Of a stretch of DNA of 64,000 nt, positions 20,241 through 29,232 are shown in pieces. The stretch comes from Rhodospira trueperi (GTDB lineage Bacteria > Pseudomonadota > Alphaproteobacteria > Rhodospirillales > Rhodospirillaceae). Position 1 is the stretch's first letter; each line of letters starts with the position of its first letter. A program made the translations under genes and the position numbers. The stretch spans positions 186,001-250,000 of the forward strand of contig NZ_FNAP01000004.1 of NCBI RefSeq assembly GCF_900101965.1, read 5' to 3'. Below the pieces are notes generated by a model, which was given only the letters and a program-made list of their open reading frames with translations, was not told where the DNA came from and ran no database searches.

Positions 20241-21308
20241 ATGAAAATAACCTGCCCCAACTGTACGACACGATTCACTGTTCCCGATCAGGCGCTCGGC
20301 CCGGCGGGACGAACGCTGAAATGTGCGCGCTGCGGCCATCGCTGGCACCAGATGCCGTCCGATGGTGCCGAGGGCAGTGCGACGCGGCCGGAAGCCTCGT
20401 CAGTCGCCGAGCAGCGCGGCGACCATGGGCCGCTTGCCGCGCACCTGGAGACGCCTTCCGCGCCCGCGCCGGCCGACCCCGTCGGCGACGGCGCGGCCGA
20501 TGATCTGCCCCCCGATCCGGTGGCGGAGAGTCCGCGATCATTCCCCGATGAACCGCCGGCCGGGCGCGGCCGCACCATGCTGGACGATGTTCCCCTGACA
20601 CGCGAACCGGGCTCGGACCGCGATCAGCCGCACACCAACGACGATGACGGTCCGGATTTCGACGATATTCTGGCCCGGCTAGAGGACCAGGAACGCGAGC
20701 GCAGCGGTCGGGCGGGGCATGTCGGTGATGATGATGACGTGTTCGACGGTGATGACGACGACCTGACCGCCGGTCTTGGCGGCGGGTCACGAAAGGGCCG
20801 CTCCCGGGGTGGACGCTCTGGTGGACGCTCTGGGGGCCGTCTGGCGCCGCCCTGGGCCTCCTGGACGCTTGGCGCCGTCGTGGTTGTGTTGGGTCTTCTG
20901 GGAGCGCTGTACTTCCTGCGCGACAGCATCGTCGGTTGGGTGCCGGAGTCGGAGGGCGTGTACAACGCGCTGGGCGTGTCGCTGAACCGACCGGGCCTTG
21001 GTCTGCAACTGGAGAACGTGGTGCCGACCCGTGAACTCGTTGACGACGAGGAAATCCTGGTGGTGCGTGGGATCGTCGCCAATGTCAGCGACAGGGTGCG
21101 GCCGGTGCCAGGGATCAATCTGACACTGAACAACAGTGAGGGGGAAATGGTTCAGAGAACGGTCGCGCCGCCGCCCACTGACACGCTTGAACCGGGCACG
21201 ACGATCCCGTTCCGAATCACCATGCGCAATCGGCTGCCAGAGGCCGTGGCCATCGAGGTGACGTTTTCCGACCGGCCCGCCGAACCGATCATGGCGCCAC
21301 CCCAGTAA
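20241..21308 (+). CDS. MJ0042-type zinc-ribbon membrane protein with DUF3426-like C-terminus
   Basis: A 355-residue protein. Residues 1-36 are an MJ0042 zinc ribbon (CPNC...CARCGHRW). Residues 40-210 are acidic and low-complexity (DDDD runs, then tandem SGGR units around 20808-20840). A single membrane helix follows at about 212-235 (LGAVVVVLGLLGALYFL). The C-terminal 120 residues form a beta-rich domain with VVRGIVANVSDRVRPVPGI, as in DUF3426 proteins of proteobacteria. Divergent from ftsE, a common arrangement in related bacteria. Function unknown; the membrane topology suggests the ribbon is cytoplasmic. Confidence 0.88.
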   Translation: MKITCPNCTTRFTVPDQALGPAGRTLKCARCGHRWHQMPSDGAEGSATRPEASSVAEQRGDHGPLAAHLETPSAPAPADPVGDGAADDLPPDPVAESPRSFPDEPPAGRGRTMLDDVPLTREPGSDRDQPHTNDDDGPDFDDILARLEDQERERSGRAGHVGDDDDVFDGDDDDLTAGLGGGSRKGRSRGGRSGGRSGGRLAPPWASWTLGAVVVVLGLLGALYFLRDSIVGWVPESEGVYNALGVSLNRPGLGLQLENVVPTRELVDDEEILVVRGIVANVSDRVRPVPGINLTLNNSEGEMVQRTVAPPPTDTLEPGTTIPFRITMRNRLPEAVAIEVTFSDRPAEPIMAPPQ

Positions 21309-21327
21309 CCGTCCCTGGAAGGGACGG
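21309..21327 (+). terminator. possible terminator hairpin after the zinc-ribbon gene
   Basis: CCGTCCC-TGGAA-GGGACGG begins on the base after the stop codon. No clean T-run follows, so termination is uncertain. Confidence 0.35.
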
Positions 21328-21511
21328 CGCCTGGGCTGGGTTGTTGATCGTCGGTCCCGCTCGGGATAAGCAGGGGGCGTGTTCGCGGTGGACGCCCCCC
21401 CCGTACCCTCGCGTATACTCGCCGCGCCGCCAACCGACCGCCCGTCCGAGGTCAAGCTCAGGGGGACCGTCCGCTGCATCATCGCGGGCGGATCGAATCA
21501 GGGGAAGCCAC

Positions 21512-23065
21512 ATGCCGATTTCCAAGCAGGCCGTCGAGGAACTGGAACGCCGCCGCGCCGCCGCGACCCTGGGGGGCGGTCAGAAAAAGATCGACGCCCG
21601 CCATAACAAGGGGCTGTGGTCGGCGCGTGAACGCCTGGATGCTCTGTTCACCGCCGGCACGTTCCAGGAATTCGGCCTGCATGCTCAGCATGAGAGCCGC
21701 CAGTTCGGCATGGAGGGCAAGGACCTGCCGGGCGACGCCGTGGTCACCGGCGTTGGGTTCATCGACAATCGCCCGGTGGCCGCCTTCAGCCAGGATTTCA
21801 CGGTCGCCGGCGGTTCGCTGGGTTCGAAACACGCCGAGAAGCTCTCCCTGGTCATGGATCACGCCGAACTGAGCGGTGTGCCGGTGGTCGGCTTCAATGA
21901 TTCCGGGGGGGCGCGCATCCAGGAGGGCGTGATCGCCCTGTCCGGCTACGGTCAGGTGTTCAACCGCAACGTCCGCCTTTCGGGCGTGGTGCCACAGATC
22001 GCCGTCATCGCCGGTCCCTGCGCCGGTGGTGCCGCCTACTCCCCGGCGCTGATGGACTTCATCATCATGATCCGGGGCGGCTCGGAGATGTTCATCTGCG
22101 GGCCGGAGGTGATTCGCGGCGTCACCGGGCAGGCCACCAGCAAGGACGAGATCGGCAGCGCCGACGTTCACGCCAGCGTCTCCGGCAACATCCACTTCGT
22201 CGCCGACAGCGAGCAGGACGCCGTGGACATCGTGCGCCGCCTGCTGTCCTACCTGCCCTCCAACAACATGAGCGAGCCGCCCCACCAGATCGCCCCAGAG
22301 GTCGATCTCACGCCGGATCCCGGGATAGAGGACATCCTGCCCGAATCCGGTAAGGTGCCGTTCGACGTCAAGGACGTCATCAACCGTCTGGTGGACCCCG
22401 GCACCTTCCTGGAGGTCCAGCGCGACTTCGCCAAGAACATGGTGGTCGGGTTCGGGCGCATCGACGGCATCGTGGTCGGCTTCATCGCCAACCAGCCGAA
22501 GGAACTGGCCGGCTGCCTGGATATCGACGCCTCCGACAAGGGGGCGCGGTTCATCCGCTTCTGCAACGCCTTCGGCATTCCCATCGTCAACCTGGTGGAC
22601 GTGCCCGGCTTCCTGCCCGGCGTGCGGCAGGAGCGCGGCGGCATCATCCGCCACGGCGCCAAGATGCTGTTCGCCTACGGCGCCACCACGGTGCCCAAGA
22701 TCACCATCATCATGCGCAAGGCCTACGGCGGTGCCTTCCTGGCCATGTGCAGCCGCGACATGGGCGCCGACATCGTGCTGGCGTGGCCGGCGGCAGAGAT
22801 CGCCGTCATGGGCGCCGAGGGCGCGGTCAACATCCTCTACCGGGGCGATCTGGAGAAGGCCGACGACAGGGTCGCGCGGTCGCGTGAGCTGGCCGACGAG
22901 TACCGGGCCCACTTCGCCTCGCCGTACATCTCGGCCGGCAAGCTGTTCGTGCATGATGTCATCATGCCGTCGGAGACCCGGGGACGTGTCTCGCTGGCGC
23001 TGCGCACCCTGCTCAGCAAACGCGAGACCCGGCCGCCCAAGAAACACGGCAACATTCCGCTCTAA
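21512..23065 (+). CDS. mmdA: carboxyltransferase subunit of Na+-translocating (methylmalonyl-CoA) decarboxylase
   Basis: Alpha subunit, expected to transfer the carboxyl group from an acyl-CoA (probably methylmalonyl-CoA) to biotin. The 517-residue product is a full acyl-CoA carboxylase beta-type protein with two crotonase-like halves: GFNDSGGARIQEG, GPCAGGAAYSPALMDF, FICGPEVIRGVTG, LVDVPGFLPGVRQERGGII, GAKMLFAYG and KAYGGAFLAM. Sequence alone cannot separate it from propionyl-CoA carboxylase beta. The next three genes (membrane anchor, biotin carrier, beta pump), with no biotin carboxylase gene beside them, indicate the decarboxylase. ATG with AGGGGAAG upstream. Confidence 0.88.
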   Translation: MPISKQAVEELERRRAAATLGGGQKKIDARHNKGLWSARERLDALFTAGTFQEFGLHAQHESRQFGMEGKDLPGDAVVTGVGFIDNRPVAAFSQDFTVAGGSLGSKHAEKLSLVMDHAELSGVPVVGFNDSGGARIQEGVIALSGYGQVFNRNVRLSGVVPQIAVIAGPCAGGAAYSPALMDFIIMIRGGSEMFICGPEVIRGVTGQATSKDEIGSADVHASVSGNIHFVADSEQDAVDIVRRLLSYLPSNNMSEPPHQIAPEVDLTPDPGIEDILPESGKVPFDVKDVINRLVDPGTFLEVQRDFAKNMVVGFGRIDGIVVGFIANQPKELAGCLDIDASDKGARFIRFCNAFGIPIVNLVDVPGFLPGVRQERGGIIRHGAKMLFAYGATTVPKITIIMRKAYGGAFLAMCSRDMGADIVLAWPAAEIAVMGAEGAVNILYRGDLEKADDRVARSRELADEYRAHFASPYISAGKLFVHDVIMPSETRGRVSLALRTLLSKRETRPPKKHGNIPL

Positions 23066-23167
23066 CGCCGCAGCGGGCCAGTAGACCCGGGACGCATAGG
23101 ACATTCCCGGCTCCGGTGTCAGCGGGACTGCGGCCGGGAGCCAAACGATAGCAACGGGGAGACGCGC

Positions 23168-23557
23168 GTGTTCAAGGGACTGGATATCCTCTTGATCGGT
23201 ATCGCCGTCGTAATGGCGGTGCTGATTCTGCTGTGGACGGCCTGCGCGGTCGTGGGCATGGTCTTCCGCGCCGTCGAAGCCCGCCAGCAGGCCTCGAAGG
23301 CCAAGGACGCCGAGCCCCCGCCGGCTCCGGCCCCCGGCCGCGAGCCGGCGACCGGCGTTCCGCCCCATCACCTGGCGGCGATCGCGGCGGCGGCCGCGGC
23401 CGTGCTGGACCGTCCGCACCGCATTGTCAGGGTGAGCGCGCCCCCGCTGGCCGCCACCGACTGGGGCAATCAAGCGCGTTTGCAGACGTTCAACAAGAAC
23501 CTCCGTCAGGGTGACTGGGGTCGCACCATTTCCGCCCACACCGGGGCGAACACCTGA
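23168..23557 (+). CDS. mmdD: OadG-family (gamma/delta) subunit of the Na+ decarboxylase
   Basis: A 129-residue protein with one N-terminal membrane helix (LLIGIAVVMAVLILLWTACAVVGMVF, about residues 7-33), a Pro/Ala-rich linker, a helix HHLAAIAAAAAAVLD, and a C-terminal basic tail. This is the OadG/MmdD plan, in which the subunit tethers the carboxyltransferase and biotin carrier to the membrane pump. The HHLAAIAAAAA segment resembles the conserved EEVAAI helix of this family. GTG start after a GGGGAGA site. Very divergent alone, but position in the operon makes the assignment firm. Confidence 0.83.
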   Translation: MFKGLDILLIGIAVVMAVLILLWTACAVVGMVFRAVEARQQASKAKDAEPPPAPAPGREPATGVPPHHLAAIAAAAAAVLDRPHRIVRVSAPPLAATDWGNQARLQTFNKNLRQGDWGRTISAHTGANT

Positions 23558-23577
23558 GCTGGCAAGGGAACCATCCC

Positions 23578-23961
23578 ATGAGGAAACTGCGCATCACCGT
23601 GGAGGGCACGGTCTACGACGTGACCGTGGAAACCTTGGACGAAGAGGGCGGCGCGGCGCCGGCCGCTCCTCCGGCGGCGCGTCCCGCCGCTCCTGCGGCT
23701 GCCGCTCCCGCGCCAGCGCCGGCCGCGACGGCTCCGGTCGCCGCCGGCGCCGGTGACATCGTCAGCCCGATGGCCGGGACCGTCGTCTCCGTCGACGTCA
23801 AGGTGGGCGATACCGTGGCGGCGGGCCAGCAGGTGGTGATGTTGGAAGCCATGAAGATGAACACACCGATCCAGGCGCCCCAGGGCGGCACCGTGGCCAG
23901 CGTGGCCGTGCAGGCCGGCGCCACCGTCGCCGAGGGGCAGGTCCTGTTGTCCCTGAGCTAG
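23578..23961 (+). CDS. mmdC: biotin carrier subunit of the Na+ decarboxylase
   Basis: Carries the carboxyl group on biotin from the carboxyltransferase to the membrane pump. The 127-residue product has an N-terminal [17 protein letters not shown] strand region, an Ala/Pro linker (about 25-57), and a biotinyl domain ([19 protein letters not shown]...) with the biotinylation motif EAMKM. The target lysine is K93, 34 residues from the end, the usual distance. It lies 20 bases after the anchor gene. A Pro/Ala linker of this type is typical of MmdC and OadA-derived carriers. Confidence 0.92.
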   Translation: MRKLRITVEGTVYDVTVETLDEEGGAAPAAPPAARPAAPAAAAPAPAPAATAPVAAGAGDIVSPMAGTVVSVDVKVGDTVAAGQQVVMLEAMKMNTPIQAPQGGTVASVAVQAGATVAEGQVLLSLS

Positions 23962-24016
23962 CGCTTCTTCGACGGAGAGCACAAGACATCCGGACCGTCA
24001 CTGGGGAGCGCCGTTC

Positions 24017-25165
24017 ATGGAAACCGTCCAACATCTGTTCGAGTTGACCGCCATCTCCGGGGTCACCTGGCGGATGGCCGTCATGTGGGTCGTTGTGCTG
24101 GTGCTGTTGTACCTGGCGGTCTACAAGAAATTCGAGCCGCTTCTGCTGGTGCCGATTGCTTTCGGCGCCCTGCTGGCCAACCTGCCCACCGAGGGCATCG
24201 TCAACGAACCTGTCGGCGATCATCCGGGCGGGCTGTTCTATTACATTCAGCAGGGCGTTCACCTGGAGATCTTCCCGCCGCTGATCTTCATGGGGGTGGG
24301 CGCGCTGACGGACTTCGGTCCCTTGATCGCCGCCCCGCGAACGCTGCTGCTGGGTGCGGCCGCGCAGTTCGGTGTCTTCGCCACCTTCCTGGGCGCCACG
24401 GCCATCGGCTTCACCGCGCAGGAAGCGGGGGCCATCGGCATCATCGGCGGCGCCGATGGGCCCACCTCGATCTTCCTGGCCAACAAGCTGGCGCCGGATC
24501 TGCTGGCGCCGATCGCCGTGGCGGCCTACAGCTACATGGCTCTGGTGCCGTTGTTGCAGCCGCCGGTCATGCGCGCCCTGACCACCAAGAAGGAGCGGGC
24601 CATCCGCATGCGCTCGCTGCGCAAGGTCTCGCGGCTGGAGAAGCTGATCTTCGCCCTGATCGTGACCGTGGCGGTGATCCTGCTGGTCCCGGCGGCCTCG
24701 GCCCTGATCGGCATGCTGATGCTGGGCAATTTCATGCGCGAAAGCGGCGTCGTGGAACGCCTGAGCAAGGCCGCGCAGAACGAGATCATCAACGCCGTGA
24801 CCATCTTCCTGGGGACCAGTGTCGGCATCACCATGACCGGGGAGCGGTTCCTTCAGGGCGAAACCCTCAAGATCCTGGCCCTGGGCGTGGTCGCCTTCGG
24901 CATCGCCACCGCCGCTGGCGTGCTGATGGCCAAGGGCATGAACCTGTTCATCAAGGAAAACAAGATCAACCCGCTGATCGGGTCGGCCGGGGTGTCGGCC
25001 GTGCCCATGGCGGCGCGCGTCTCGCAGGTGGAGGGCCAGCGCGCCGATCCCGGCAATTTCCTGCTCATGCACGCCATGGGGCCGAACGTCGCCGGGGTGA
25101 TCGGCACCGCCGTGGCGGCCGGTTATTTCATCGCCGTTTTCGGTGGCACCCCCACCGGACACTGA
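24017..25165 (+). CDS. mmdB: Na+-translocating decarboxylase beta subunit (membrane pump)
   Basis: Multi-pass membrane protein that decarboxylates carboxybiotin and exports sodium ions. The 382-residue product has about ten hydrophobic segments and the family's ion-site sequences: [13 protein letters not shown], whose aspartate is essential in the oxaloacetate/methylmalonyl pumps, and [20 protein letters not shown] near the C-terminus. Length fits MmdB/OadB/GcdB. With the three preceding genes it forms a complete pump that turns decarboxylation energy into a sodium gradient. Terminator directly downstream. Confidence 0.95.
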   Translation: METVQHLFELTAISGVTWRMAVMWVVVLVLLYLAVYKKFEPLLLVPIAFGALLANLPTEGIVNEPVGDHPGGLFYYIQQGVHLEIFPPLIFMGVGALTDFGPLIAAPRTLLLGAAAQFGVFATFLGATAIGFTAQEAGAIGIIGGADGPTSIFLANKLAPDLLAPIAVAAYSYMALVPLLQPPVMRALTTKKERAIRMRSLRKVSRLEKLIFALIVTVAVILLVPAASALIGMLMLGNFMRESGVVERLSKAAQNEIINAVTIFLGTSVGITMTGERFLQGETLKILALGVVAFGIATAAGVLMAKGMNLFIKENKINPLIGSAGVSAVPMAARVSQVEGQRADPGNFLLMHAMGPNVAGVIGTAVAAGYFIAVFGGTPTGH

Positions 25166-25203
25166 CCCTCGCGCCTTGTGCGAGCTGCTGCCGACTCGAC
25201 ACG

Positions 25204-25246
25204 GAAACGCCCACGCCGCGCTGACCGCGCGTCGCGGGCGTTTTTG
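25204..25246 (+). terminator. rho-independent terminator of the decarboxylase operon
   Basis: Stem AACGCCC...GGGCGTT with further pairing across CGCGC/GCGCG, followed by TTTTTG. It begins about 40 bases after the mmdB stop. Confidence 0.75.
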
Positions 25247-25652
25247 TTGGGGTGCGCCCGGCGCCGTCCCCCGTGTCAAAAATACCGTCATGCCTTGCGA
25301 CACCGCCGGATGCGCCCTACGTCCCACCTGGGTAGTAGGTTTTTGCGCTGCGGTATCGTCCGGGATTCGGTGAGGGTGGAGCGATGTCATTGCGTGAGCG
25401 GAAAAATCCGGCTGGCGTGTGGGGCGGAGCCGCGCTTGGCGAACGCCTTGCTGCGCTGCAGCGCGGGTGCGCTATCGAGTCCGCCCCGGTTGACGCCACA
25501 GGGGTATTGTAAATTTCGTGACAAAGTTCCCAGTCCGCAACAAAACAAATTGACTCCTGTTAAATCAGACCATATGAGTCACATATTCGAACGGTCCCCA
25601 CCCATCCGACCGATCAGAGGCCGCAACAGGGACCCAGGGGAGGCCATTGTCC
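25247..25652. other. unusually AT-richer intergenic stretch
   Basis: No gene supported across about 400 bases. The stretch from 25500 to 25600 is clearly AT-richer than its surroundings and holds a candidate promoter. A GC-rich part near 25430-25490 has small stems (GCGCTGCAGCGC) but no recognisable element. Confidence 0.5.
25550..25578 (+). promoter_or_regulatory. candidate sigma-70 promoter for the orphan small gene
   Basis: TTGACT, exactly 17 bases, TATGAG, in an AT-rich stretch, 75 bases before the start codon. Confidence 0.45.
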
Positions 25653-25970
25653 ATGAGCCAGACACAGACCAAGGCAAAGACACAGCCATCGGCCACACGC
25701 CGGACCACCCATTCTTGGCGCGCGGGCGCGTTCCGTGCGATGGGGCACCGTAACCGCTCCGACGCGCGCGGGGTCGCGACCTCTTCGCGGCAGGCGGCTC
25801 TGATTGGAGGCGCCCACGTCTGGGAAAACGACCACGAGCCGGACCTGGCCAGTGTGCTGGCCGATCCCATCGTGGGGCTGGTCATGACCCGCGACGGCCT
25901 GTCGCCGGACGATGTGGCCGGCGTGGTCCGGCAGACGCGGGACCGGCTGCTGGCGGCGCGGGTCTCCTGA
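25653..25970 (+). CDS. small conserved-looking protein of unknown function
   Basis: A 105-residue basic protein I do not recognise. The N-terminal 55 residues are rich in Thr, Arg and Ser and probably unstructured. The C-terminal 40 residues (LADPIVGLVMTRDGLSPDDVAGVVRQTRDRLL) look like a short helical domain of the kind seen C-terminally in many small alphaproteobacterial proteins. ATG 25653 is preceded by AGGGGAGG; TTG 25647 is an alternative. It has its own promoter-like sequence and a strong terminator, so it is probably monocistronic. It could be a small regulator, but no DNA-binding motif is visible. Confidence 0.7.
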   Translation: MSQTQTKAKTQPSATRRTTHSWRAGAFRAMGHRNRSDARGVATSSRQAALIGGAHVWENDHEPDLASVLADPIVGLVMTRDGLSPDDVAGVVRQTRDRLLAARVS

Positions 25971-26012
25971 TCCGGGCCGGTGGTCCCGGCGCATCGAATC
26001 CGACATGTCGAA

Positions 26013-26050
26013 AACGGCGGATGAGACAGGCTCATCCGCCGTTGTTATAT
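26013..26050 (+). terminator. strong terminator after the orphan small gene
   Basis: Perfect 13-bp stem AACGGCGGATGAG/CTCATCCGCCGTT with a 5-base loop, followed by GTTATATT. It separates the small gene from the ChaN-like gene. Confidence 0.75.
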
Positions 26051-26086
26051 TAGGAGAACGTTGGTCCGCCCTTCCAGAACCCGCCG

Positions 26087-27163
26087 GTGGTGTCCATGAT
26101 GTTCGCGTTCTCCCGTTGCCCGACGCCGCGCGCCGTGGCTGTCCTGCTGTTCTCTGCCCTGTTTCTGGCCATGTCCGCCGCCTCCGCCCTGGCTGATCCG
26201 CCCTGGTCCGAGCCCTGGACCACCACCATTCGCGCCGACCATCCGCTGGTCGGGCGCATCCTTGACGCCCGCACCGGCGCCGAACTCGACGGCGCGGCCA
26301 TCGACGCCCGTCTGGCGGTCGCCGACTATGTCATGCTGGGCGAGAAGCACGACAATCCCGATCACCACCAAGCCCAGGCATGGCTGCTGGCGCGCATGGT
26401 GGCCGCCGGGCGCCGTCCCGCCGTGGTGTGGGAGATGCTCGACAGCGGGCAGGCCGACCTGTTGGCCGCCTTTCTGGATCAGTCGGCGGTCGCCGCGTCG
26501 GATCTCGGCTTGGCGGTCGGCTGGGACCGGACGGGGTGGCCGGACTGGACGATGTATCAGCCCATCGCGGCGGTCGCGCTCGATGCCGGTCTGCCGATGC
26601 GGACCGGCAACCTGCTGGCGGACGAGGTGCGCCGCGCCGCGACGGAGGGCTGGGAGGCCGTGGTCGGGCCCGAGGGGTTGGCCCCGCGCGCGCTTGACGT
26701 GCCGTTCCCGGATGCCCAGCGCGACGCGCTCGGCGCGGAGATTCTGCGCGGCCACTGCGACATGCTGCCCGAGGAGGCCGTGCCCGGCATGATCGCGGCC
26801 CAGCGCCTGCGCGACGGCGAGATGGCCCGCGCCCTGCTCGCCGGAGCGGCGCTGCCCGGGACGGACGGCGCGGTGTTGATCGCCGGCAACGGCCACGCGC
26901 GGGCGGATCGTGGCGTGCCCTGGGTGCTCGGGCACCTGGCGCCCGACGCCACCGTGATATCCGTGGGGGTGCTGGAGGTGTCCGAGGACCTGCCCGCCGC
27001 GCCGGAACCGGACGACCTGCGCGAGATCGCCGCGGAGGACGGACGCCCCCCGTACGACCTGATCGTGTTCACGCCGGCGCTGGAGGATATCGACCCGTGC
27101 GAGAAGTTCCGCGCGCAGCTTGAGCGTATGCGCGACCGTCATGGGGCGGGCGGGAACGAGTAA
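26087..27163 (+). CDS. ChaN-family (haem-binding uptake, Tiki-like) secreted protein
   Basis: A protein of up to 358 residues with a signal peptide (VAVLLFSALFLAMSAASALA) and a ChaN/haem-uptake domain: LAVADYVMLGEKHDNPDHHQAQAWLL, RPAVVWEMLD and VLIAGNGHARADRGVPWVL. The GEKHD...H and GNGHAR motifs carry the conserved Glu and His residues of the Tiki/EreA-like superfamily. ChaN relatives bind haem as surface or periplasmic proteins; others are proteases. The start is uncertain: GTG 26087, GTG 26090, ATG 26096 and ATG 26099 are adjacent, and a better signal begins at the ATGs. No lipobox is seen. Convergent with coq7. Confidence 0.85.
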   Translation: MVSMMFAFSRCPTPRAVAVLLFSALFLAMSAASALADPPWSEPWTTTIRADHPLVGRILDARTGAELDGAAIDARLAVADYVMLGEKHDNPDHHQAQAWLLARMVAAGRRPAVVWEMLDSGQADLLAAFLDQSAVAASDLGLAVGWDRTGWPDWTMYQPIAAVALDAGLPMRTGNLLADEVRRAATEGWEAVVGPEGLAPRALDVPFPDAQRDALGAEILRGHCDMLPEEAVPGMIAAQRLRDGEMARALLAGAALPGTDGAVLIAGNGHARADRGVPWVLGHLAPDATVISVGVLEVSEDLPAAPEPDDLREIAAEDGRPPYDLIVFTPALEDIDPCEKFRAQLERMRDRHGAGGNE

Positions 27164-27199
27164 GGGCGGCCGCGTCCACGATACACGGCCGAAACGGCG

Positions 27200-27769
27200 C
27201 TACACCCGCTCCGACACCCAGATCGCGAGGCGCGAGCCGCCCTTGATGACCGACGACAGCAGGGGATAGGCGGGCGCCTGCTCGGCGCCGTTGCGCAGGC
27301 CGATGTCGCGATGCTCCAGTTCCTCGTCGCGGAAGCGCAGCACCGTCTCGCGCAGGCCGCTTTCATCGTCGCCCAGCGCATCGGCCTGTGTCTTGTAGTG
27401 GCCGTCGATGGCCTCCTCGACCGCCACCGTGCAGGCCATCGCCGCCTTCTCCCCCATCAGGGCAGTGCCGGCCCCAAGGGCGAACCCCAGAACGTGCCAG
27501 ACCGGAGCCATCGCGGTGGGGCGCACCCGGCGCTGGCGAATCAGGTCGTTGAAGGTGTCGAGGTGAACCTGCTCCTGGTCGCGCATGTGCCGCAGCACTG
27601 CCGCGTTGGCGGTGCGATTGCCGAGCACGGCCATCTGGCCTTCGTAGATGCGCACGGCGCCGTACTCGCCGGCCTGATCGACCCGGATCATGCGTTCGAG
27701 CTCGGCGCGCGGGGTGCGATCGCCGGGCAGGCGGCGGGGGGGCGGCGCGGCGGTTTCGGAATCGGTCAT
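27200..27769 (-). CDS. coq7: demethoxyubiquinone hydroxylase Coq7
   Basis: Di-iron enzyme that hydroxylates demethoxyubiquinone, the penultimate step of ubiquinone synthesis; membrane-associated. The 189-residue product has the paired iron ligands of the ferritin-like fold: RVDQAGEYGAVRIYEGQ, RDQEQVHLDTF, VEEAIDGHY and RDEELEHRDIG. Identification is firm. It overlaps dsbB upstream by four bases (ATGA), so the two are translationally coupled. Oxygen-dependent ubiquinone synthesis here contrasts with the menaquinone genes at 45.5-50.5 kb. Confidence 0.96.
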   Translation of the reverse strand: MTDSETAAPPPRRLPGDRTPRAELERMIRVDQAGEYGAVRIYEGQMAVLGNRTANAAVLRHMRDQEQVHLDTFNDLIRQRRVRPTAMAPVWHVLGFALGAGTALMGEKAAMACTVAVEEAIDGHYKTQADALGDDESGLRETVLRFRDEELEHRDIGLRNGAEQAPAYPLLSSVIKGGSRLAIWVSERV

Positions 27770-28299
27770 CGTTCTCTCCAGCGGTCGGGCCGGCGGACGC
27801 CCCACAGGGCTAGACCCGCCAGCAACATGGAAATCATCATGTTGTATCCAGCCAGCGAGATTCCAAGCAGCGACCACGGAATGGCATCGCACGGGACGAT
27901 CTCCGGTGCTTCCAGGGCTTGGCGCAGATCCGCCAGATTGGTGGAGAGGTCGACCGGTGGCGCGGTCTCGCCGCCGCACTGGGCCGTTCCCGCCCACCAG
28001 TGCTGCTCGACACCGACGTGATAGCCGGCTAGGCCCGCGCTGGCCAGGAACACCAGACCGATCAGGGCCGTCAGCCGGCGCGCCCAGCGCCCGGGCATGC
28101 GGGGGACTGCGGCCACTCCGGCCAGAACGGCCACCAGCGCTGGCGGAATGCGCTGATAGACGCACAGGATGCACGGCGCGATGCCCATGACATGCTCGAT
28201 GAACAGGGCGCCGAGCACCAAGCCCAGGCCGGCGGTCAGCAAAAGGAATGGAACGGGTCGGAGCGCGCGCGGGGCGCCGACGACAAGGGAGGAGGTCAT
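27766..28299 (-). CDS. dsbB: disulfide bond formation protein DsbB
   Basis: Inner-membrane protein that reoxidises DsbA and passes electrons to quinones. The 177-residue product (ATG 28299; GTG or ATG codons up to 28386 in frame are possible) has four hydrophobic segments, the first cysteine pair C43/C46 in APCILCVYQR, and the second pair C108 and C137 in the following periplasmic loop. This is the full DsbB redox set. The chosen ATG follows GGGAGGAGG. It couples to coq7, which makes the quinone electron acceptor. Confidence 0.93.
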   Translation of the reverse strand: MTSSLVVGAPRALRPVPFLLLTAGLGLVLGALFIEHVMGIAPCILCVYQRIPPALVAVLAGVAAVPRMPGRWARRLTALIGLVFLASAGLAGYHVGVEQHWWAGTAQCGGETAPPVDLSTNLADLRQALEAPEIVPCDAIPWSLLGISLAGYNMMISMLLAGLALWGVRRPDRWRER

Positions 28300-28497
28300 A
28301 TCGGACTCTGCTTCGATGCCCGGGATCGGGGCGGTCATCGTCCCCGGTCGATGGGGACCTGGGCAGGATATGCGCCTTTCTCCCAAGGCTGCGCAAGGGC
28401 GACACGGGGCGATTTCATTCCTATATCAACGGCAGCCGGGCGGGCCGGCCCGCCCGGTCTCCACCGATCCGTCTCCTGCTATCTGGACCCATTCCCC

Positions 28498-29082
28498 ATG
28501 ACCACGCTTGTCGAACGCCTGCAACGCCGCGAATCCACGTCGGCCAAGCATCTGACCGACCCTGGTCCCACCGACGACGAGTTGGCCGAGGTGCTGCGCG
28601 CCGCCGTGGCGGTGCCGGAGCACGGTGCCATCCGGCCGTGGCGGTTCCTTGTGTTGCGCGAACCCGGCCAGCGCCGCCTGAGCGAGGTGTTCGTCGCCGA
28701 CCTGCTGTCCCAAAACCCCGACGCGCCAGAAGAGGAGATCGCCAAGCGCCGCGAAGGACCGGTGCGCGCGCCGCTTCTCCTGGTGGTCGCGGCCTCGCCG
28801 CGCGTTCATCCCAAGGTGCCGGAGGTCGAGCAGGTGGTCAGCGCCGGCTTGTGTGCCTACGTCATCCAGGCGTGCTTTCACGACATGGGGTACGGCGCGG
28901 TGTGGGTGACCGGCAAGCCGGCCTACAGCGACCGTGTCAAGGCGGCGCTGGGCTTGGAGCCCGCCGACCATATCGTCGGGTTCGTTCACGTCGGCACACG
29001 CGGTCCGGAGGCCGGCGCGCGGCCCAAGACGCGCCCGGATCCGGACGGCTTCGTGACGGAATGGACAGGCGCGGACGGATAA
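28498..29082 (+). CDS. nitroreductase family protein (YdjA-like)
   Basis: A 194-residue FMN-dependent oxidoreductase. Motifs RRESTSAKHLTDPGPTDDEL, AVPEHGAIRPWRFLVLR, VSAGLCAYVIQACFHDMGYGAVWVTG and GFVHVGT match the short, YdjA-type nitroreductases, which bind FMN as dimers and reduce quinones or nitro compounds with NAD(P)H. The physiological substrate is unknown. ATG chosen at the point where family similarity begins. Divergent from dsbB. Confidence 0.92.
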   Translation: MTTLVERLQRRESTSAKHLTDPGPTDDELAEVLRAAVAVPEHGAIRPWRFLVLREPGQRRLSEVFVADLLSQNPDAPEEEIAKRREGPVRAPLLLVVAASPRVHPKVPEVEQVVSAGLCAYVIQACFHDMGYGAVWVTGKPAYSDRVKAALGLEPADHIVGFVHVGTRGPEAGARPKTRPDPDGFVTEWTGADG

Positions 29083-29232
29083 CGATTCGATCCGGCTCGG
29101 CCTCAAAATCCCTGATGTTTTCCATGGCAAGGCCGGGGCGCGGGACTTAGACTGTCGGCACGCCGCGCGACGCGGGAGCGGACCCATCCCGTCCCGCGCG
29201 GCGGCCTGGAGGGGACACCAAAGGCGGCGGCG

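Noticed and set aside
21512-23065. Calling the carboxyltransferase propionyl-CoA carboxylase beta
   Set aside because: Possible from sequence alone, but the adjacent anchor, biotin carrier and beta pump genes and the lack of a biotin carboxylase point to the decarboxylase.
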